Shown piece after piece: positions 28,611 to 36,743 of a stretch of DNA of 64,000 bases (positions are counted from its first letter, which is position 1; every line of letters starts with the position of its first letter). Made by a program: the position numbers and the translations under genes. The notes beneath the pieces are model-generated. The model did no database searches. It was given only the letters and a program-made list of their open reading frames with translations, and was not told where the DNA came from. The DNA comes from Terriglobales bacterium (lineage in GTDB: Bacteria > Acidobacteriota > Terriglobia > Terriglobales > Acidobacteriaceae), in assembly GCA_035651655.1 (NCBI GenBank), contig DASRFG010000025.1:1-64000 (forward strand), read 5' to 3'.

Positions 28611-28874
28611 ATGGTCGGAGAACTGAACGTCCTCAGCGAATGGATTCCCGAGCAGATGGGGCCGGGAACGTTATTCGTCCTCGAGAATGCTGGTGAGGTA
28701 GGCGAAAAAGAGGATCCTTACTGGGCAGTGCTCTCCTGTCCCCACTGCGCCACCCTGGGGCTCATCACTCGCAAGCAGATCGCAGGATTGCTCCCCGTGA
28801 TCTGCGGCTCTGACAGGTGCTCAGCCCAGTTTTTTATTAACGACAGCGAAATCGTTCCTCGCAAACCCTGGTGA
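28611..28874 (+). CDS. Small zinc-ribbon-like hypothetical protein
   Basis: 87-aa protein preceded by a strong AGGAGG. A CPHC pair (about residue 43) and two later Cys (ICGSDRC) could ligate one zinc. It follows the merR gene by 31 bp and may be co-transcribed with it. No family recognised. Confidence 0.7.
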   Translation: MVGELNVLSEWIPEQMGPGTLFVLENAGEVGEKEDPYWAVLSCPHCATLGLITRKQIAGLLPVICGSDRCSAQFFINDSEIVPRKPW

Positions 28875-28979
28875 CCCAACAGGGTCTCGCCTTGGCTGCT
28901 TTCTTGAGGCGAGCTGCTCTCCGGTGGGGCAGCGCTTAGCGCTGCATTTTAGACTTGCCATTTAGATGTGGCCAGGGCT

Positions 28980-30209
28980 TTAGCCGTGCAAGCTTTCCCG
29001 CGTCGCCTTGATGGGCACCTGCTCCACAATCTCAATCCCGAATCCTTCCAGCCCCGCGACCTTCCGCGGGTGGTTGGTCAACAGCCGTATCCGCCTCAAT
29101 CCCAAGTCCGATAATATCTGCGCCCCAATTCCGATCTCGCGCAGCGTTTTACGTTCCGCTTCCGGCCCTGCCGGGTGCCGCACCTCACGATGGAATGCCA
29201 GCATCGTCCGCTCGTCCGCCTTCTCTACTGAAAATCCCTTCGACGTCTGGTGCAGATAAATCAGCGCGCCTCGCCCCTGCTCGGCTATAAGCTGCATAGA
29301 CCGTTCAATCGTCTCGTGGCAGTCGCACCAGGTCGTGCCAAAAACGTCGCCCACCAGACAGTGCGAGTGCATCCTCACCAGCACCGGCTCTAACGCCCGC
29401 GGATCTTTTTTCCAATCCGCTATGTCGCCGTGTCCTCCTTCGCGCTGCTCCACATCCCCGCCTGGCCAGTTTCCCTTGACCAACGCAATGTGCGACTCGC
29501 CTCCCTCTACTGCGCTTTCATACGCGATCATGCGAAATTCGCCATAGCGCGTCGGCAGCAGCGCTTCCCCCACACGATCAACATAGCGTTCGTGCTGCAT
29601 GCGATAGCGAATAAGCTCCGCCACCGTCAGCATGCGCAGTCCGTGCTCGCGGCAAAACTCGATCAGGTCAGGCACGCGCGCCATCGAACCATCATCTTTC
29701 ATGATTTCGCAGATAATTCCCGCCGGCACCAGCCCCCCCAGCCGCGCCAGATCAACTGCAGCTTCAGTCTGACCGGCGCGCACCAGCACGCCACCTTTTT
29801 TCGCGCGTAAGGGAAAGACGTGTCCCGGTCTTGCCAGGTCCGCCGGCCGCGTTGCCGGATCAATGGCTACTTTGATCGTCCGCGACCGATCGAATGCGGA
29901 GATTCCCGTGGTCACTCCTTCGCGCGCGTCAATTGCCTCGCAGAACGCGGTTCCGTACTGCGATGTATTCTCCGCCGTCATTGGCCCGATGCGCAGATGG
30001 TCCAGCCGCTCCTCCGTCATCGCCAGGCAAATCAGTCCCCGCCCGTAGCGCGCCATAAAATTGATGGCTTCAGGCGTCACCTTCTCTGCCGCGAGCGTCA
30101 GATCGCCTTCATTCTCGCGGTCTTCGTCATCCACTACGACGATCATTTTTCCCGCCCGAATGTCCTCGATCGCGCTCTCTACGTCGCAAAATGGCGGTTT
30201 TACGGTCAT
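28980..30209 (-). CDS. ribBA: RibBA-like protein: DHBP synthase fused to an atypical GTP cyclohydrolase II domain
   Basis: 409 aa. The N-terminal half (about residues 1-205) is 3,4-dihydroxy-2-butanone 4-phosphate synthase of riboflavin synthesis, with the acidic [14 protein letters not shown] site and the [26 protein letters not shown] block. The C-terminal half resembles GTP cyclohydrolase II: Zn-type Cys residues in [15 protein letters not shown] and the terminal [21 protein letters not shown]. The usual RQEGRGIGL catalytic loop is replaced by HQTSKGFSV, and the usual HSEC reads HSHC, so cyclohydrolase activity is doubtful. No FMN riboswitch is evident upstream. Confidence 0.88.
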   Translation of the reverse strand: MTVKPPFCDVESAIEDIRAGKMIVVVDDEDRENEGDLTLAAEKVTPEAINFMARYGRGLICLAMTEERLDHLRIGPMTAENTSQYGTAFCEAIDAREGVTTGISAFDRSRTIKVAIDPATRPADLARPGHVFPLRAKKGGVLVRAGQTEAAVDLARLGGLVPAGIICEIMKDDGSMARVPDLIEFCREHGLRMLTVAELIRYRMQHERYVDRVGEALLPTRYGEFRMIAYESAVEGGESHIALVKGNWPGGDVEQREGGHGDIADWKKDPRALEPVLVRMHSHCLVGDVFGTTWCDCHETIERSMQLIAEQGRGALIYLHQTSKGFSVEKADERTMLAFHREVRHPAGPEAERKTLREIGIGAQILSDLGLRRIRLLTNHPRKVAGLEGFGIEIVEQVPIKATRESLHG

Positions 30210-30235
30210 ATATGCACCAGAATTGTAGCAGTACT

Positions 30236-30290
30236 TGCCTCAGGTCTAATTACAATCTACCCGATTATCCGCCTTCTTTAATTACCCGAG
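30236..30290. repeat. ATTACCCGATT-type repeat upstream of ribBA
   Basis: Units such as CTACCCGATTATCC and AATTACCCGAGG recur here, matching the repeat family of the nuo spacers 7-13 kb away. Confidence 0.5.
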
Positions 30291-30390
30291 GCCCTCCAAT
30301 CCTACCCATAGTAGATGTCATGGAAGTTGACAGCTGATTGGTGCAAGAATCTTGTTATGCTCCACTCACCTCATTTGCCTGGGCAGGTTC

Positions 30391-30584
30391 ATGGCCCGTC
30401 GCGCCACTAAACAGAAGAAAAACGGTATCAAGCGCCCTCTGCGCATTCCCCCTCACGCGCCCGAAGCTCGCGACGAGGGCCCCCGCTTCTTCCGCTGAGC
30501 AACAGAGGCGAACGCGAACTCAGCCACGTGGACTACCTGGTTTCTCTTGCCGACATCCCCCTCGGCCGCAAGAAGAAGGCATAA
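30391..30584 (+). pseudogene. Possible small basic protein gene split by a frameshift
   Basis: Frame 1 reads MARRATKQKKNGIKRPLRIP and stops at 30496. From about 30480 the next frame continues with a protein-like end, LSNRGERELSHVDYLVSLAD, then IPLGRKKKA and TAA at 30582. Together they would make a roughly 64-aa basic protein if one shift lies near 30470-30495. I do not recognise a family. It may also be chance. Confidence 0.3.
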
Positions 30585-30605
30585 GCCGCCTTCTCGGCTA
30601 CAAAC

Positions 30606-30884
30606 TCAAATCACGTGGGAACATCAGCCCTCTCGGTAAAACTGAAATCACGTGGGAACATCAGCCCTCTCGGTAAAACTGAAATCACGTGGGGACAGCC
30701 GCCCTCGGCTGTAAAGCTGAAATCACGTGGGGACAGCCGCCCTCGGCTGTAAAGCTGAAATCACGTAGGGACAGCCGCCCTCGGCTGTAAAGCTGAAATC
30801 ACGTGGGGACAGCCGCCCTCGGCTGTAAAGCTGAAATCACGTGGGGACAGCCGCCCTCGGCTGTCCGGGCGAGCTCCGCTCGCC
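30606..30884. repeat. Tandem array of seven 37-38-bp hairpin units
   Basis: A CACGTG or CACGTA landmark recurs at 30612, 30649, 30686, 30724, 30762, 30800 and 30838. From the third copy, units contain ACAGCCG-CCCT-CGGCTGT, a 7-bp hairpin; the first two are diverged. The last unit runs into a second hairpin (GGCGAGC-TCC-GCTCGCC, 30868-30884). Repeats are contiguous with no unique spacers, so this is not CRISPR. The same double hairpin occurs as a single copy at 43533-43572. Confidence 0.9.
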
Positions 30885-30904
30885 AGCCTTCCAATTTTCT
30901 TTAG

Positions 30905-30957
30905 CCAATTCCGCAAGTCCCCGATGCTCCCATCCCCGATTCCATAATTGCCCGATG
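30905..30957. repeat. ATTGCCCGAT-type repeat between the two tandem arrays
   Basis: Units related to the nuo-spacer repeat (CCAATTCCGCAAG, CCATAATTGCCCGATG) separate the 38-bp and 78-bp arrays. Confidence 0.45.
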
Positions 30958-30975
30958 CTCTCCTCCTCACTCCAG

Positions 30976-31287
30976 CCCGGAGGGCGAAACAGCTTTTATC
31001 CCAGGGCGTCAGCCCTGGGAAAGGTCCCGATCAATTGTCATTCCGGGATCGAGCCCGGAGGGCGAAACAGCTTTTAGCGCAGGGCGTTAGCCCTGGGAAA
31101 GACCCCGATCAATTGTCATTCCTAGATCGAGCCCGGAGGGCGAAACAGCTTTTAGCCCAGGGCGTCAGCCCTGGGAAAGGTCCAAATCAATTGTCATTCC
31201 GAGATCGAGCCCGGAGGGCGAAACAGCTTTTAGCCCAGGGCGTCAGCCCTGGGAAAGGCCCAAATCAATTGTCATTCCGAGCGGGCT
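30976..31287. repeat. Four tandem 78-bp repeats
   Basis: The landmark CCCGGAGGGCGAAACAGC recurs at 30976, 31054, 31132 and 31210, exactly 78 bp apart. Each unit contains the hairpin CCAGGGC-GTCA-GCCCTGG and ends with ATCAATTGTCATTCC. Because 78 is a multiple of three, one frame stays open and reads as a 26-residue repeat, but there is no ribosome site or domain, so I treat it as non-coding. Confidence 0.9.
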
Positions 31288-31346
31288 TTAGCCCTGCGAG
31301 GAATCCCTCTACCCCTCCAACACGTTTTGCTTACAGAACAACTCAC

Positions 31347-31374
31347 TTGACATTCAGAATTCCAGGCGCATAAT
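31347..31374 (+). promoter_or_regulatory. Promoter of the 31398 gene pair
   Basis: TTGACA (31347-31352) and CATAAT (31369-31374) are 16 bp apart, 6/6 and 5/6 matches. GGAGGG at 31389-31394 serves the downstream ATG. Confidence 0.65.
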
Positions 31375-31397
31375 TCAAGCCCTCTGATGGAGGGCCT

Positions 31398-31865
31398 ATG
31401 AAGCGGTCACTGGCATTATCCCTCACGATGCTGCTGTTGATGGACGCAGGTCTGTTCGCCGGGCTCGGGAGCAACAAGACCATGTATGTGGGAGGAACCG
31501 TAAACTCCTTAAAAGAAGGAACTGAAGGCAGATCTTCGACCTCGGATGAGAAGGTATTCGTCTTTTCTTATGGTCACGGCGAGTTGAAGATCCCATACGA
31601 CCGGGTGAACGATCTTGAATACGGCCAAAAGGCCGGGCGGCGGCTGGGTGTCGCTATCATGGTCACACCCTTGGCACTTTTCTCAAAGAAACGGAAGCAT
31701 TTCCTGACACTCGGCTATCAGGATGAAAATGACAAGCAACAAGCCGCAGTCTTCGAACTAGGGAAAGATGTCGTTCGTGTCACGCTCGCGAGCCTGGAAG
31801 CGCGCACCGGCCGCAAAATTGAATACCAAGATGATGAGGCCCGCAAAAGCGGGAAGGGCAACTAG
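31398..31865 (+). CDS. Exported hypothetical protein
   Basis: 155-aa protein with an N-terminal signal peptide (MKRSLALSLTMLLLMDAGLF). The mature part is charged and mostly beta-like, with a short hydrophobic patch (VAIMVTPLALF) around residue 92. No known domain recognised. A strong promoter and GGAGGG site precede it, and the next gene starts 7 bp after its stop, so the two form a small operon. Confidence 0.7.
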   Translation: MKRSLALSLTMLLLMDAGLFAGLGSNKTMYVGGTVNSLKEGTEGRSSTSDEKVFVFSYGHGELKIPYDRVNDLEYGQKAGRRLGVAIMVTPLALFSKKRKHFLTLGYQDENDKQQAAVFELGKDVVRVTLASLEARTGRKIEYQDDEARKSGKGN

Positions 31866-31872
31866 GAGCCCT

Positions 31873-32436
31873 ATGATTTCTACCATCCTGTTACTCGCGG
31901 CACTTGCAGCACAGCAGCCCGCTCCTAACGGTTCCTCGTCGAACCCACGACCCACGTCCGTGCTGACAGACGATCTTGGCAAGAAACTGCTCCAGATCCG
32001 TCGAATCTATGTCGACAGCTTCGGTGATGACGTGATCTCGAAGCAAGTTCAGGCAATGCTTATAAACAAATTGAGCGAGAGCAAGCGTTTTGTCGTAACT
32101 GAGAACAAGGACAGAGCGGATGCCGTTTTGAAGGGTACTGCTTTGGAGAAGACCTCACAGGAGCTTCATTCGACGAGTGAAGGTACACGTGTTCGATCTG
32201 CCGCGATGGCCGATTCGAGCGTATCAACTGAAACCATCAGCGATGCGCGTGTGGCCGTTCGCCTAGTGGACACCGACGGGGACGTTGTCTGGACCAGCAC
32301 CCAGGAAAGTACCGGAGCCAAATACAAAGGCGCAACCGCGGACGTAGCCGACAAGATCAACAGACAACTCTTGCGCGATCTCGAAAAACTGGAAAAAGCG
32401 TCTGACGCCCCAAGCCAGACGGTGAATGCCCAATGA
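31873..32436 (+). CDS. Exported protein, possibly CsgG/LpoB-like fold
   Basis: 187 aa with a short N-terminal hydrophobic signal (MISTILLLAALAAQQ). The order VDSFGDDVISKQVQAMLINKLSESKRF, DRADAVLKG, then VAVRLVDTDGDVVWTSTQES follows the pattern of small outer-membrane-associated CsgG/LpoB-type domains, where a nucleotide-binding-like fold is rebuilt for protein contacts. That fold guess is an inference. AGGAG precedes the chosen ATG; an in-frame start at 31768 would overlap the upstream gene. Confidence 0.6.
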   Translation: MISTILLLAALAAQQPAPNGSSSNPRPTSVLTDDLGKKLLQIRRIYVDSFGDDVISKQVQAMLINKLSESKRFVVTENKDRADAVLKGTALEKTSQELHSTSEGTRVRSAAMADSSVSTETISDARVAVRLVDTDGDVVWTSTQESTGAKYKGATADVADKINRQLLRDLEKLEKASDAPSQTVNAQ

Positions 32437-32830
32437 TTCGAGGAGCATGAGCATCTCATCCCGAAGTCTCAACAATGCGCAAAGACGACCAGCCGCTGAT
32501 CGGCTACTCCCCATTCGAACGATTTGACGACAAAACCCTCACCGATCTCTCATTCCGAGCAGCGCTTTAGCCCTGCGAGGAATCCCTCTCGCAACAATTT
32601 CTTGACAAATATCCCCCAGCTCAGCCACGCTTCTGCAAGTTTCATTTTCGCGACATCCTGCTTCTTTAAGAAATAACTTGCTCGATGTCAAGATTTTGTA
32701 TGTAACTGTTTTTAATTCAAAGATTTCGGCTGCCAATCCCACCCAAATCTTTGATTCTGCTAACCGAGGGAGGGGGAGGGGTGGGGTAGACCGCATACGC
32801 GACTTGCCACACTCCTACACATAAAACTCC
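32437..32830. other. 394-bp gap: one dispersed repeat and a spaced inverted repeat
   Basis: A dispersed element (CATTCCGAGC...CGCTTTAGCCCTGCGAGG, about 32551-32588) matches the one at 31274-31310. TCAAAGATTT (32717-32726) and AAATCTTTGA (32745-32754) form a perfect 10-bp inverted repeat with an 18-bp spacer, possibly an operator for the downstream muramidase. No gene seen. Confidence 0.55.
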
Positions 32831-33640
32831 ATGCGACTTCCGTTCCAGGGCCCCGCCTGGGCACTCTCAGCCGACGGCCTCGCCGCCGTCACTGACGCTT
32901 TGGGCGTGCACCCGCCGGAGATCTGGGCCGTGCTCTCCGTCGAAACGTCCGGGTGCGGATACCTCCCCGACCGCCGTCCGCAAATTCTCTACGAGCGCCA
33001 TGTCTTCCATCGCTTGACCCGCGGCCGCTTCGACGACGACGGCGAAATCAGCGCTCCCATCCCCGGCGGATACGGCGCCCGCGGCGCGCACCAATACCTT
33101 CGCCTGGCTGCTGCCATCGAAAAAGACCGTGCCGCCGCGCTGCAGAGCGCGTCCTGGGGAATCGGCCAGATCATGGGCGCAAACCACCTGCTCGCCGGCT
33201 TTCAGGATGTGGAAGAGATGGTCGCAGCCATGGGCGAATCCGAAGACCGCCAGATCGCCGCTATGAGTAGCTTTCTGCAGGGCGCAGGCCTCGGCGCTCC
33301 CCTGCTAGCTCACGATTGGGCCACCTTTGCGCGTGGTTATAACGGGCCTAACTACGCTACCAACCGCTACGATGTTCGCCTCAAGCAAGCCTTCCGGAAA
33401 TATTCCGCTGGTCCCTCACCGGACCTCACCATCCGCGCCGCCCAGCTGTACTTGGCTTACCTCGGATTTCCTCCCGGGAGGATAGACGGTGTCGCTGGAA
33501 CCCGCACCCTGGCCGCCCTGGCTCAGTTCCAGTCGCAGGGCGAACCAACAGGTGTGAAGACGATTGACGCCCCCACCGTGGCGCGACTGGCCTCCGCGCT
33601 TACCACTCAGGCGAAGGAGCCAGTTTCACCTAGATGGTGA
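32831..33640 (+). CDS. N-acetylmuramidase with C-terminal peptidoglycan-binding domain
   Basis: 269-aa lysozyme-like enzyme. Residues 10-190 match the N-acetylmuramidase family of phage lysins (IWAVLSVETSGCGYLPDRRPQ with the likely catalytic Glu, ILYERHVFHRLT, SWGIGQIMG, WATFARGYNGPNY). Residues 195-260 form a PF01471 peptidoglycan-binding unit (QLYLAYLGFPPGRIDGVAGTRTLAALAQFQ). There is no signal peptide, as in endolysins exported by holins. No other phage gene is nearby, so it may be a domesticated or stray lysin. Confidence 0.88.
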   Translation: MRLPFQGPAWALSADGLAAVTDALGVHPPEIWAVLSVETSGCGYLPDRRPQILYERHVFHRLTRGRFDDDGEISAPIPGGYGARGAHQYLRLAAAIEKDRAAALQSASWGIGQIMGANHLLAGFQDVEEMVAAMGESEDRQIAAMSSFLQGAGLGAPLLAHDWATFARGYNGPNYATNRYDVRLKQAFRKYSAGPSPDLTIRAAQLYLAYLGFPPGRIDGVAGTRTLAALAQFQSQGEPTGVKTIDAPTVARLASALTTQAKEPVSPRW

Positions 33641-33779
33641 GGAGTTCGGATCAACCCGAGAGCTTCTGCTTGCGCTCTGGGTTGCTACCCGTGCAAGCTG
33701 CTGCAGCCCATCACCTAACAGGCGATCCCAGCGGGTCAGCATCTCACTTCTGTCTGGTGACACGAGGCGCAGAATTTAG

Positions 33780-33795
33780 GTCAACAGTGTTGACA
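33780..33795. promoter_or_regulatory. Palindrome overlapping a -35-like box
   Basis: GTCAACAGTGTTGAC (33780-33794) has perfect 7-bp arms around a central G. Its right arm overlaps TTGACA (33790-33795). No good -10 follows at 16-18 bp, so promoter status is uncertain. Confidence 0.4.
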
Positions 33796-33852
33796 ACCAC
33801 CCCCCTCTCCGTGGCATCTTTTTGTCCGTACAGTTCAGCTGGGAGGGAAGTT

Positions 33853-34161
33853 ATGCCAGCAAGCGATCGGCTACGAGTTGAACCAGCTGACGGGTCACCC
33901 GTCCGCGACTACCGTATACTGGCGGGCGTAGTGGAAACGCGGATTCTGGACGCCGCCGGCAAATCCGATCCGCGCACTGGAAGTCCCTGGTACCCGCTCT
34001 CCGGCGATCAGATTGCCGGCCACGTTAGACGCAATAGCGTGGTCGCACAATGGCTGCTCGTGAGATTGGGTCAGAGCGCGCTCGTTCAGGCGTGGCTCCA
34101 ATCCGGGTTGCGCTCGAGTTCGGATGCCGAGCAGGCGGTTGAGTGCGATCAAGCAGCCTAA
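33853..34161 (+). CDS. Hypothetical protein of 102 aa
   Basis: Start chosen at the ATG preceded by GGGAGGGAAG. The frame is open for 219 bp upstream, but that part has no domain-like features and crosses a palindrome. The protein (DYRILAGVVETRILDAAGKS...) is soluble and has no recognised domain. It is followed after 27 bp by a response regulator, and could be co-transcribed with it. Confidence 0.6.
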   Translation: MPASDRLRVEPADGSPVRDYRILAGVVETRILDAAGKSDPRTGSPWYPLSGDQIAGHVRRNSVVAQWLLVRLGQSALVQAWLQSGLRSSSDAEQAVECDQAA

Positions 34162-34188
34162 CCTAAAAAGAAAATACCCTGTCTAGCA

Positions 34189-34587
34189 ATGGTCCTTGAA
34201 GGCAAACCGGTGGTGCTCGTGGTGGACGACGATCACCTGGTCACGTTCAGCATGGCGGAATTGCTGCGCAGCGCCGGGTATCTCGCCATCACTGCTCCGA
34301 CGGCCGCGGTTGCCATCGAGGCCGCTTCTGGCGTAGCGGCTGATGTTGCCATCATTGACATAAGACTCCCGGATCGCAACGGCGTGGACACTGCGTTGCA
34401 GATTCGCCAGACCCTGCCCGACTGTAAGATCCTGCTGATTACGGGCCACACCAACTATTCGCACATGCTGGAGAATGCGCGCGCACAGGGCATTGAATTC
34501 GAGGTGCTGGCAAAGCCAATCTCTCCTCCCGAGCTGCTGACCCGGCTGACCTCGCTGTATCCCTCCAAAGCCGCTAAAGCCAGCTAG
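34189..34587 (+). CDS. Single-domain response regulator
   Basis: 132-aa CheY-like receiver. The acidic pair is VVDDDH, the phosphoacceptor Asp is in VAIIDIRLPD, the switch Thr in LLITGHT, and the conserved Lys in VLAKPIS. There is no output domain, so it must act through a partner protein. No histidine kinase is encoded nearby. Confidence 0.92.
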   Translation: MVLEGKPVVLVVDDDHLVTFSMAELLRSAGYLAITAPTAAVAIEAASGVAADVAIIDIRLPDRNGVDTALQIRQTLPDCKILLITGHTNYSHMLENARAQGIEFEVLAKPISPPELLTRLTSLYPSKAAKAS

Positions 34588-34595
34588 ATTCAGAC

Positions 34596-35219
34596 TTAAC
34601 CCTTCGCCGGCGTTGAGGGAGATAATTCCCGTTCAGCGCCGCGGAATAACGCTCGCATTGCACGGATCACCAGCCGCACCATCACCACGATAACGCCCAG
34701 AGCTAGCAACACGATGGCTGCGCTCCAGTACGGATGCCGGGTTGCAAACCAGGTGAGAAAGACTGCCAGCGCGTCCTCGCCCAGGCTCAAGCCAATGTTG
34801 GAGAGTGGTTCGGGCGAGGGTGTCACTACAGTACGTGCCGCGATTTTTCCGCCGTGCGCAGCCAGCGCGATTCCTCCGCCGATGACTACGGCCAGCAACT
34901 GCATGCCCGGAGAGAGCTGGCTGGTAGCGCCATAAGCCAGCAGCGCTGCTATGGGAACACGAACAAACGTATGCAGCGCATTCCACACCAGGTCGAATGC
35001 GGGAATTTTGTCGGCAAAAAATTCGATTATAAAAAGCAGAACACATGCGCCGATAACGTACCAGCTCATCACCGGATGCAGCCCGGGAGGAAGACTGAGA
35101 AGATTCGCGCGGCCAAGCGCTCCCAGCGTCGCCACCGTGGCGTAAACGTTCAGCCCCGCTGCAAAACTGGTGGCAATAATCAGGGCTGCGAGATCGCCGC
35201 CGGCAATCGGTAGGTGCAT
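34596..35219 (-). CDS. DUF4126-type integral membrane protein
   Basis: 207-aa protein with about six hydrophobic helices. The N-terminal part (AGLNVYATVATLGALGR) and the EFFADKIPAFDLVWNALHTFVRVP loop match the DUF4126 family of unknown function. ATG 35219 was chosen over a GTG at 35225. It converges with the response regulator gene. Confidence 0.8.
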   Translation of the reverse strand: MHLPIAGGDLAALIIATSFAAGLNVYATVATLGALGRANLLSLPPGLHPVMSWYVIGACVLLFIIEFFADKIPAFDLVWNALHTFVRVPIAALLAYGATSQLSPGMQLLAVVIGGGIALAAHGGKIAARTVVTPSPEPLSNIGLSLGEDALAVFLTWFATRHPYWSAAIVLLALGVIVVMVRLVIRAMRALFRGAERELSPSTPAKG

Positions 35220-35271
35220 GCCCACAGTTTACGAGAACTGCACAGCCGTACTCTTTGAAAAGGCGGGGTTC

Positions 35272-35300
35272 GAAAAGAAAAGGCCGCCGAATGGCGGCCT
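35272..35300 (-). terminator. Intrinsic terminator downstream of the 35322-35549 gene
   Basis: On the minus strand, AGGCCGCC-ATTC-GGCGGCCT is followed by TTTCTTTTC. The perfect 8-bp stem and T-rich tail end transcription from the small gene upstream. Confidence 0.8.
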
Positions 35301-35321
35301 GTGCAGGCTTTCTAAAATCAA

Positions 35322-35549
35322 TTACAGGGTTGATTCGATCTCAAAGCCCCAAGCCTCAAGCAAGGGCTCAGGAATGTACTTCGAGTTCTTGTTACGGCGC
35401 GCCCATTCGCGCAGCCGAGTGGAGCGCAAGTATTGATCTGGCTGGAGCTTGTACTCGCGAACCACCTGCTCAAATTCGGTAACCGTAGGAACCACGGGCC
35501 CAATGGGCTCGGGCTTCCCCCAGTTCGGATTTCCGCGTCGCTTAGCCAT
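35322..35549 (-). CDS. Small conserved-looking hypothetical protein (75 aa)
   Basis: A basic, Trp- and Pro-containing protein (MAKRRGNPNWGKPEPIGP...LREWARRNKN) with its own terminator. It lacks transmembrane segments. Composition suggests a nucleic-acid-binding or ribosome-associated role, but this is only a guess. The gap to the next gene (35550-35852) holds its likely promoter region and a spaced GACACTC/GAGTGTC inverted repeat (35795-35842); nothing else is seen there. Confidence 0.7.
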   Translation of the reverse strand: MAKRRGNPNWGKPEPIGPVVPTVTEFEQVVREYKLQPDQYLRSTRLREWARRNKNSKYIPEPLLEAWGFEIESTL

Positions 35550-35852
35550 GATAAGTTCTGCCCTTAATATGAATTTTTGTACTGTAACAAATTTGGATTC
35601 TCGTGGCCGGGTTAAGGATTCACTCTAAGGTACATTTATTGCAGCGCCTTACAGATTGGCCCAAACAGCACGTCCAAAACCGCGCAGTTTAGCAATCCTT
35701 TTGCCCATAAGTCAATGGAAAAAAGAGAGTTGCTGCAGGACTCCTAAGAAGGGTTACAGGAATGGCTGAAAGCCGCGACCACGGCCTAATTTGGGACACT
35801 CAGGTTAAAATCCTACCCGTTTGGACTGTTAACTAGAGTGTCAACGGTCCAT

Positions 35853-36557
35853 CTAAGTGCGTCGGCGAGTGGTGGGCGGAATAGGTGGCTGGCTCCCGGC
35901 CCCAGCCGCAGCCGAATCTGTGGAGGCAAACCATTTCACGAACTGCTGCACCTGCGCGTGATGCTGGTCAGACATTTCCAAAAACTTTAGCCCCATGCCT
36001 TGTCCCGGATGATTGCTGCACACCATGCCTTCAGCTTTTAGGCGGGAATCATTCATCAGCAGCTCGATAGTTAGCCGGCTGTTCACGGCCAGGGGCGTGC
36101 CAGTCTGCACATAGCACCCGCCCGAGCTTATGTCCGTTACCTGCCCCCATACGGGCAAGGTAGTTCCTGCCGGACGCAAAAGTGCGCTGATAAAGCATTT
36201 GAATCGTGCGTGCTGTCGGCGGTCGCTGGGCGAGACGTAATTATCGGGGCGAGCCGGTGGCAGGTTCACCCCCCAGATCGAGGTGCTGGCTCGGAGCTCT
36301 ACCAGCCCGGCGTGACTTTCGTAGGGCGTGCCCGGCTCTCCCACCCAGGCCACGCGAAATTCGTTTTGCTGTTCTCCGTAAGTCAGGCCAACAACCTGAC
36401 CCAGCCGCAGCGGTGCACAGACTCCGCGGATGTGAGTGCCGCTCTGGCTCAGGTCCTCCGTCCAAGCGACCTCCATGAAACGGTGGCCACTTTGGTCGGT
36501 TCCCCAGAGTTGGACCCGCAGCTTGACCTCTGTCCGCGGATGACGGCGACGACCCAT
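35853..36557 (-). CDS. Tandem PilZ-domain protein
   Basis: 234 aa with two PilZ units. The first (about residues 2-110) has RRRHPR and DLSQSGTHIRG; the second (about 112-220) has DRRQHAR and DISSGGCYVQT. In PilZ proteins the RxxxR and D/NxSxxG motifs bind c-di-GMP. The second unit is the better match. AAGAAGG precedes the ATG at 36557. Probably a c-di-GMP-responsive protein of unknown output. Confidence 0.85.
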   Translation of the reverse strand: MGRRRHPRTEVKLRVQLWGTDQSGHRFMEVAWTEDLSQSGTHIRGVCAPLRLGQVVGLTYGEQQNEFRVAWVGEPGTPYESHAGLVELRASTSIWGVNLPPARPDNYVSPSDRRQHARFKCFISALLRPAGTTLPVWGQVTDISSGGCYVQTGTPLAVNSRLTIELLMNDSRLKAEGMVCSNHPGQGMGLKFLEMSDQHHAQVQQFVKWFASTDSAAAGAGSQPPIPPTTRRRT

Positions 36558-36633
36558 AAACACCTTCTTCTTTACATCGTAGGTTAGCCTTCAGCGCGCA
36601 CAAAGTTACCGAGGTAAGTCAAAGCTTCTTTTG

Positions 36634-36700
36634 TCATCCCGAGTGTGCCGAGGAACCTAGGTTTTGCTTTGTCATGCTGAGCGCAGCGAAGGACATGTTT
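36634..36700. repeat. Dispersed GTCATCCCGAG-type repeat pair
   Basis: TTGTCATCCCGAGTGTGCCG and TTGTCATGCTGAGCGCAGCG lie about 33 bp apart upstream of the nicotinamide phosphoribosyltransferase gene. Related units occur at 27972, 31268 and 32548. They are non-coding and of unknown function. Confidence 0.6.
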
Positions 36701-36743
36701 CTAAGATCAGCGCCAACACGCGCCCATTCGTTATCATTGCTGC

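Noticed and set aside
30210-30300. FMN riboswitch upstream of ribBA
   Set aside because: None of the conserved RFN blocks is visible, and the region is filled by the ATTACCCGATT repeat.
30606-31287. CRISPR array
   Set aside because: Repeats are directly contiguous with no unique spacers of constant length, and no cas genes are nearby.
30948-31373. An open frame with a 26-residue repeat
   Set aside because: It is a by-product of the 78-bp tandem repeat; no ribosome site, no recognised domain, and hairpins in every unit.
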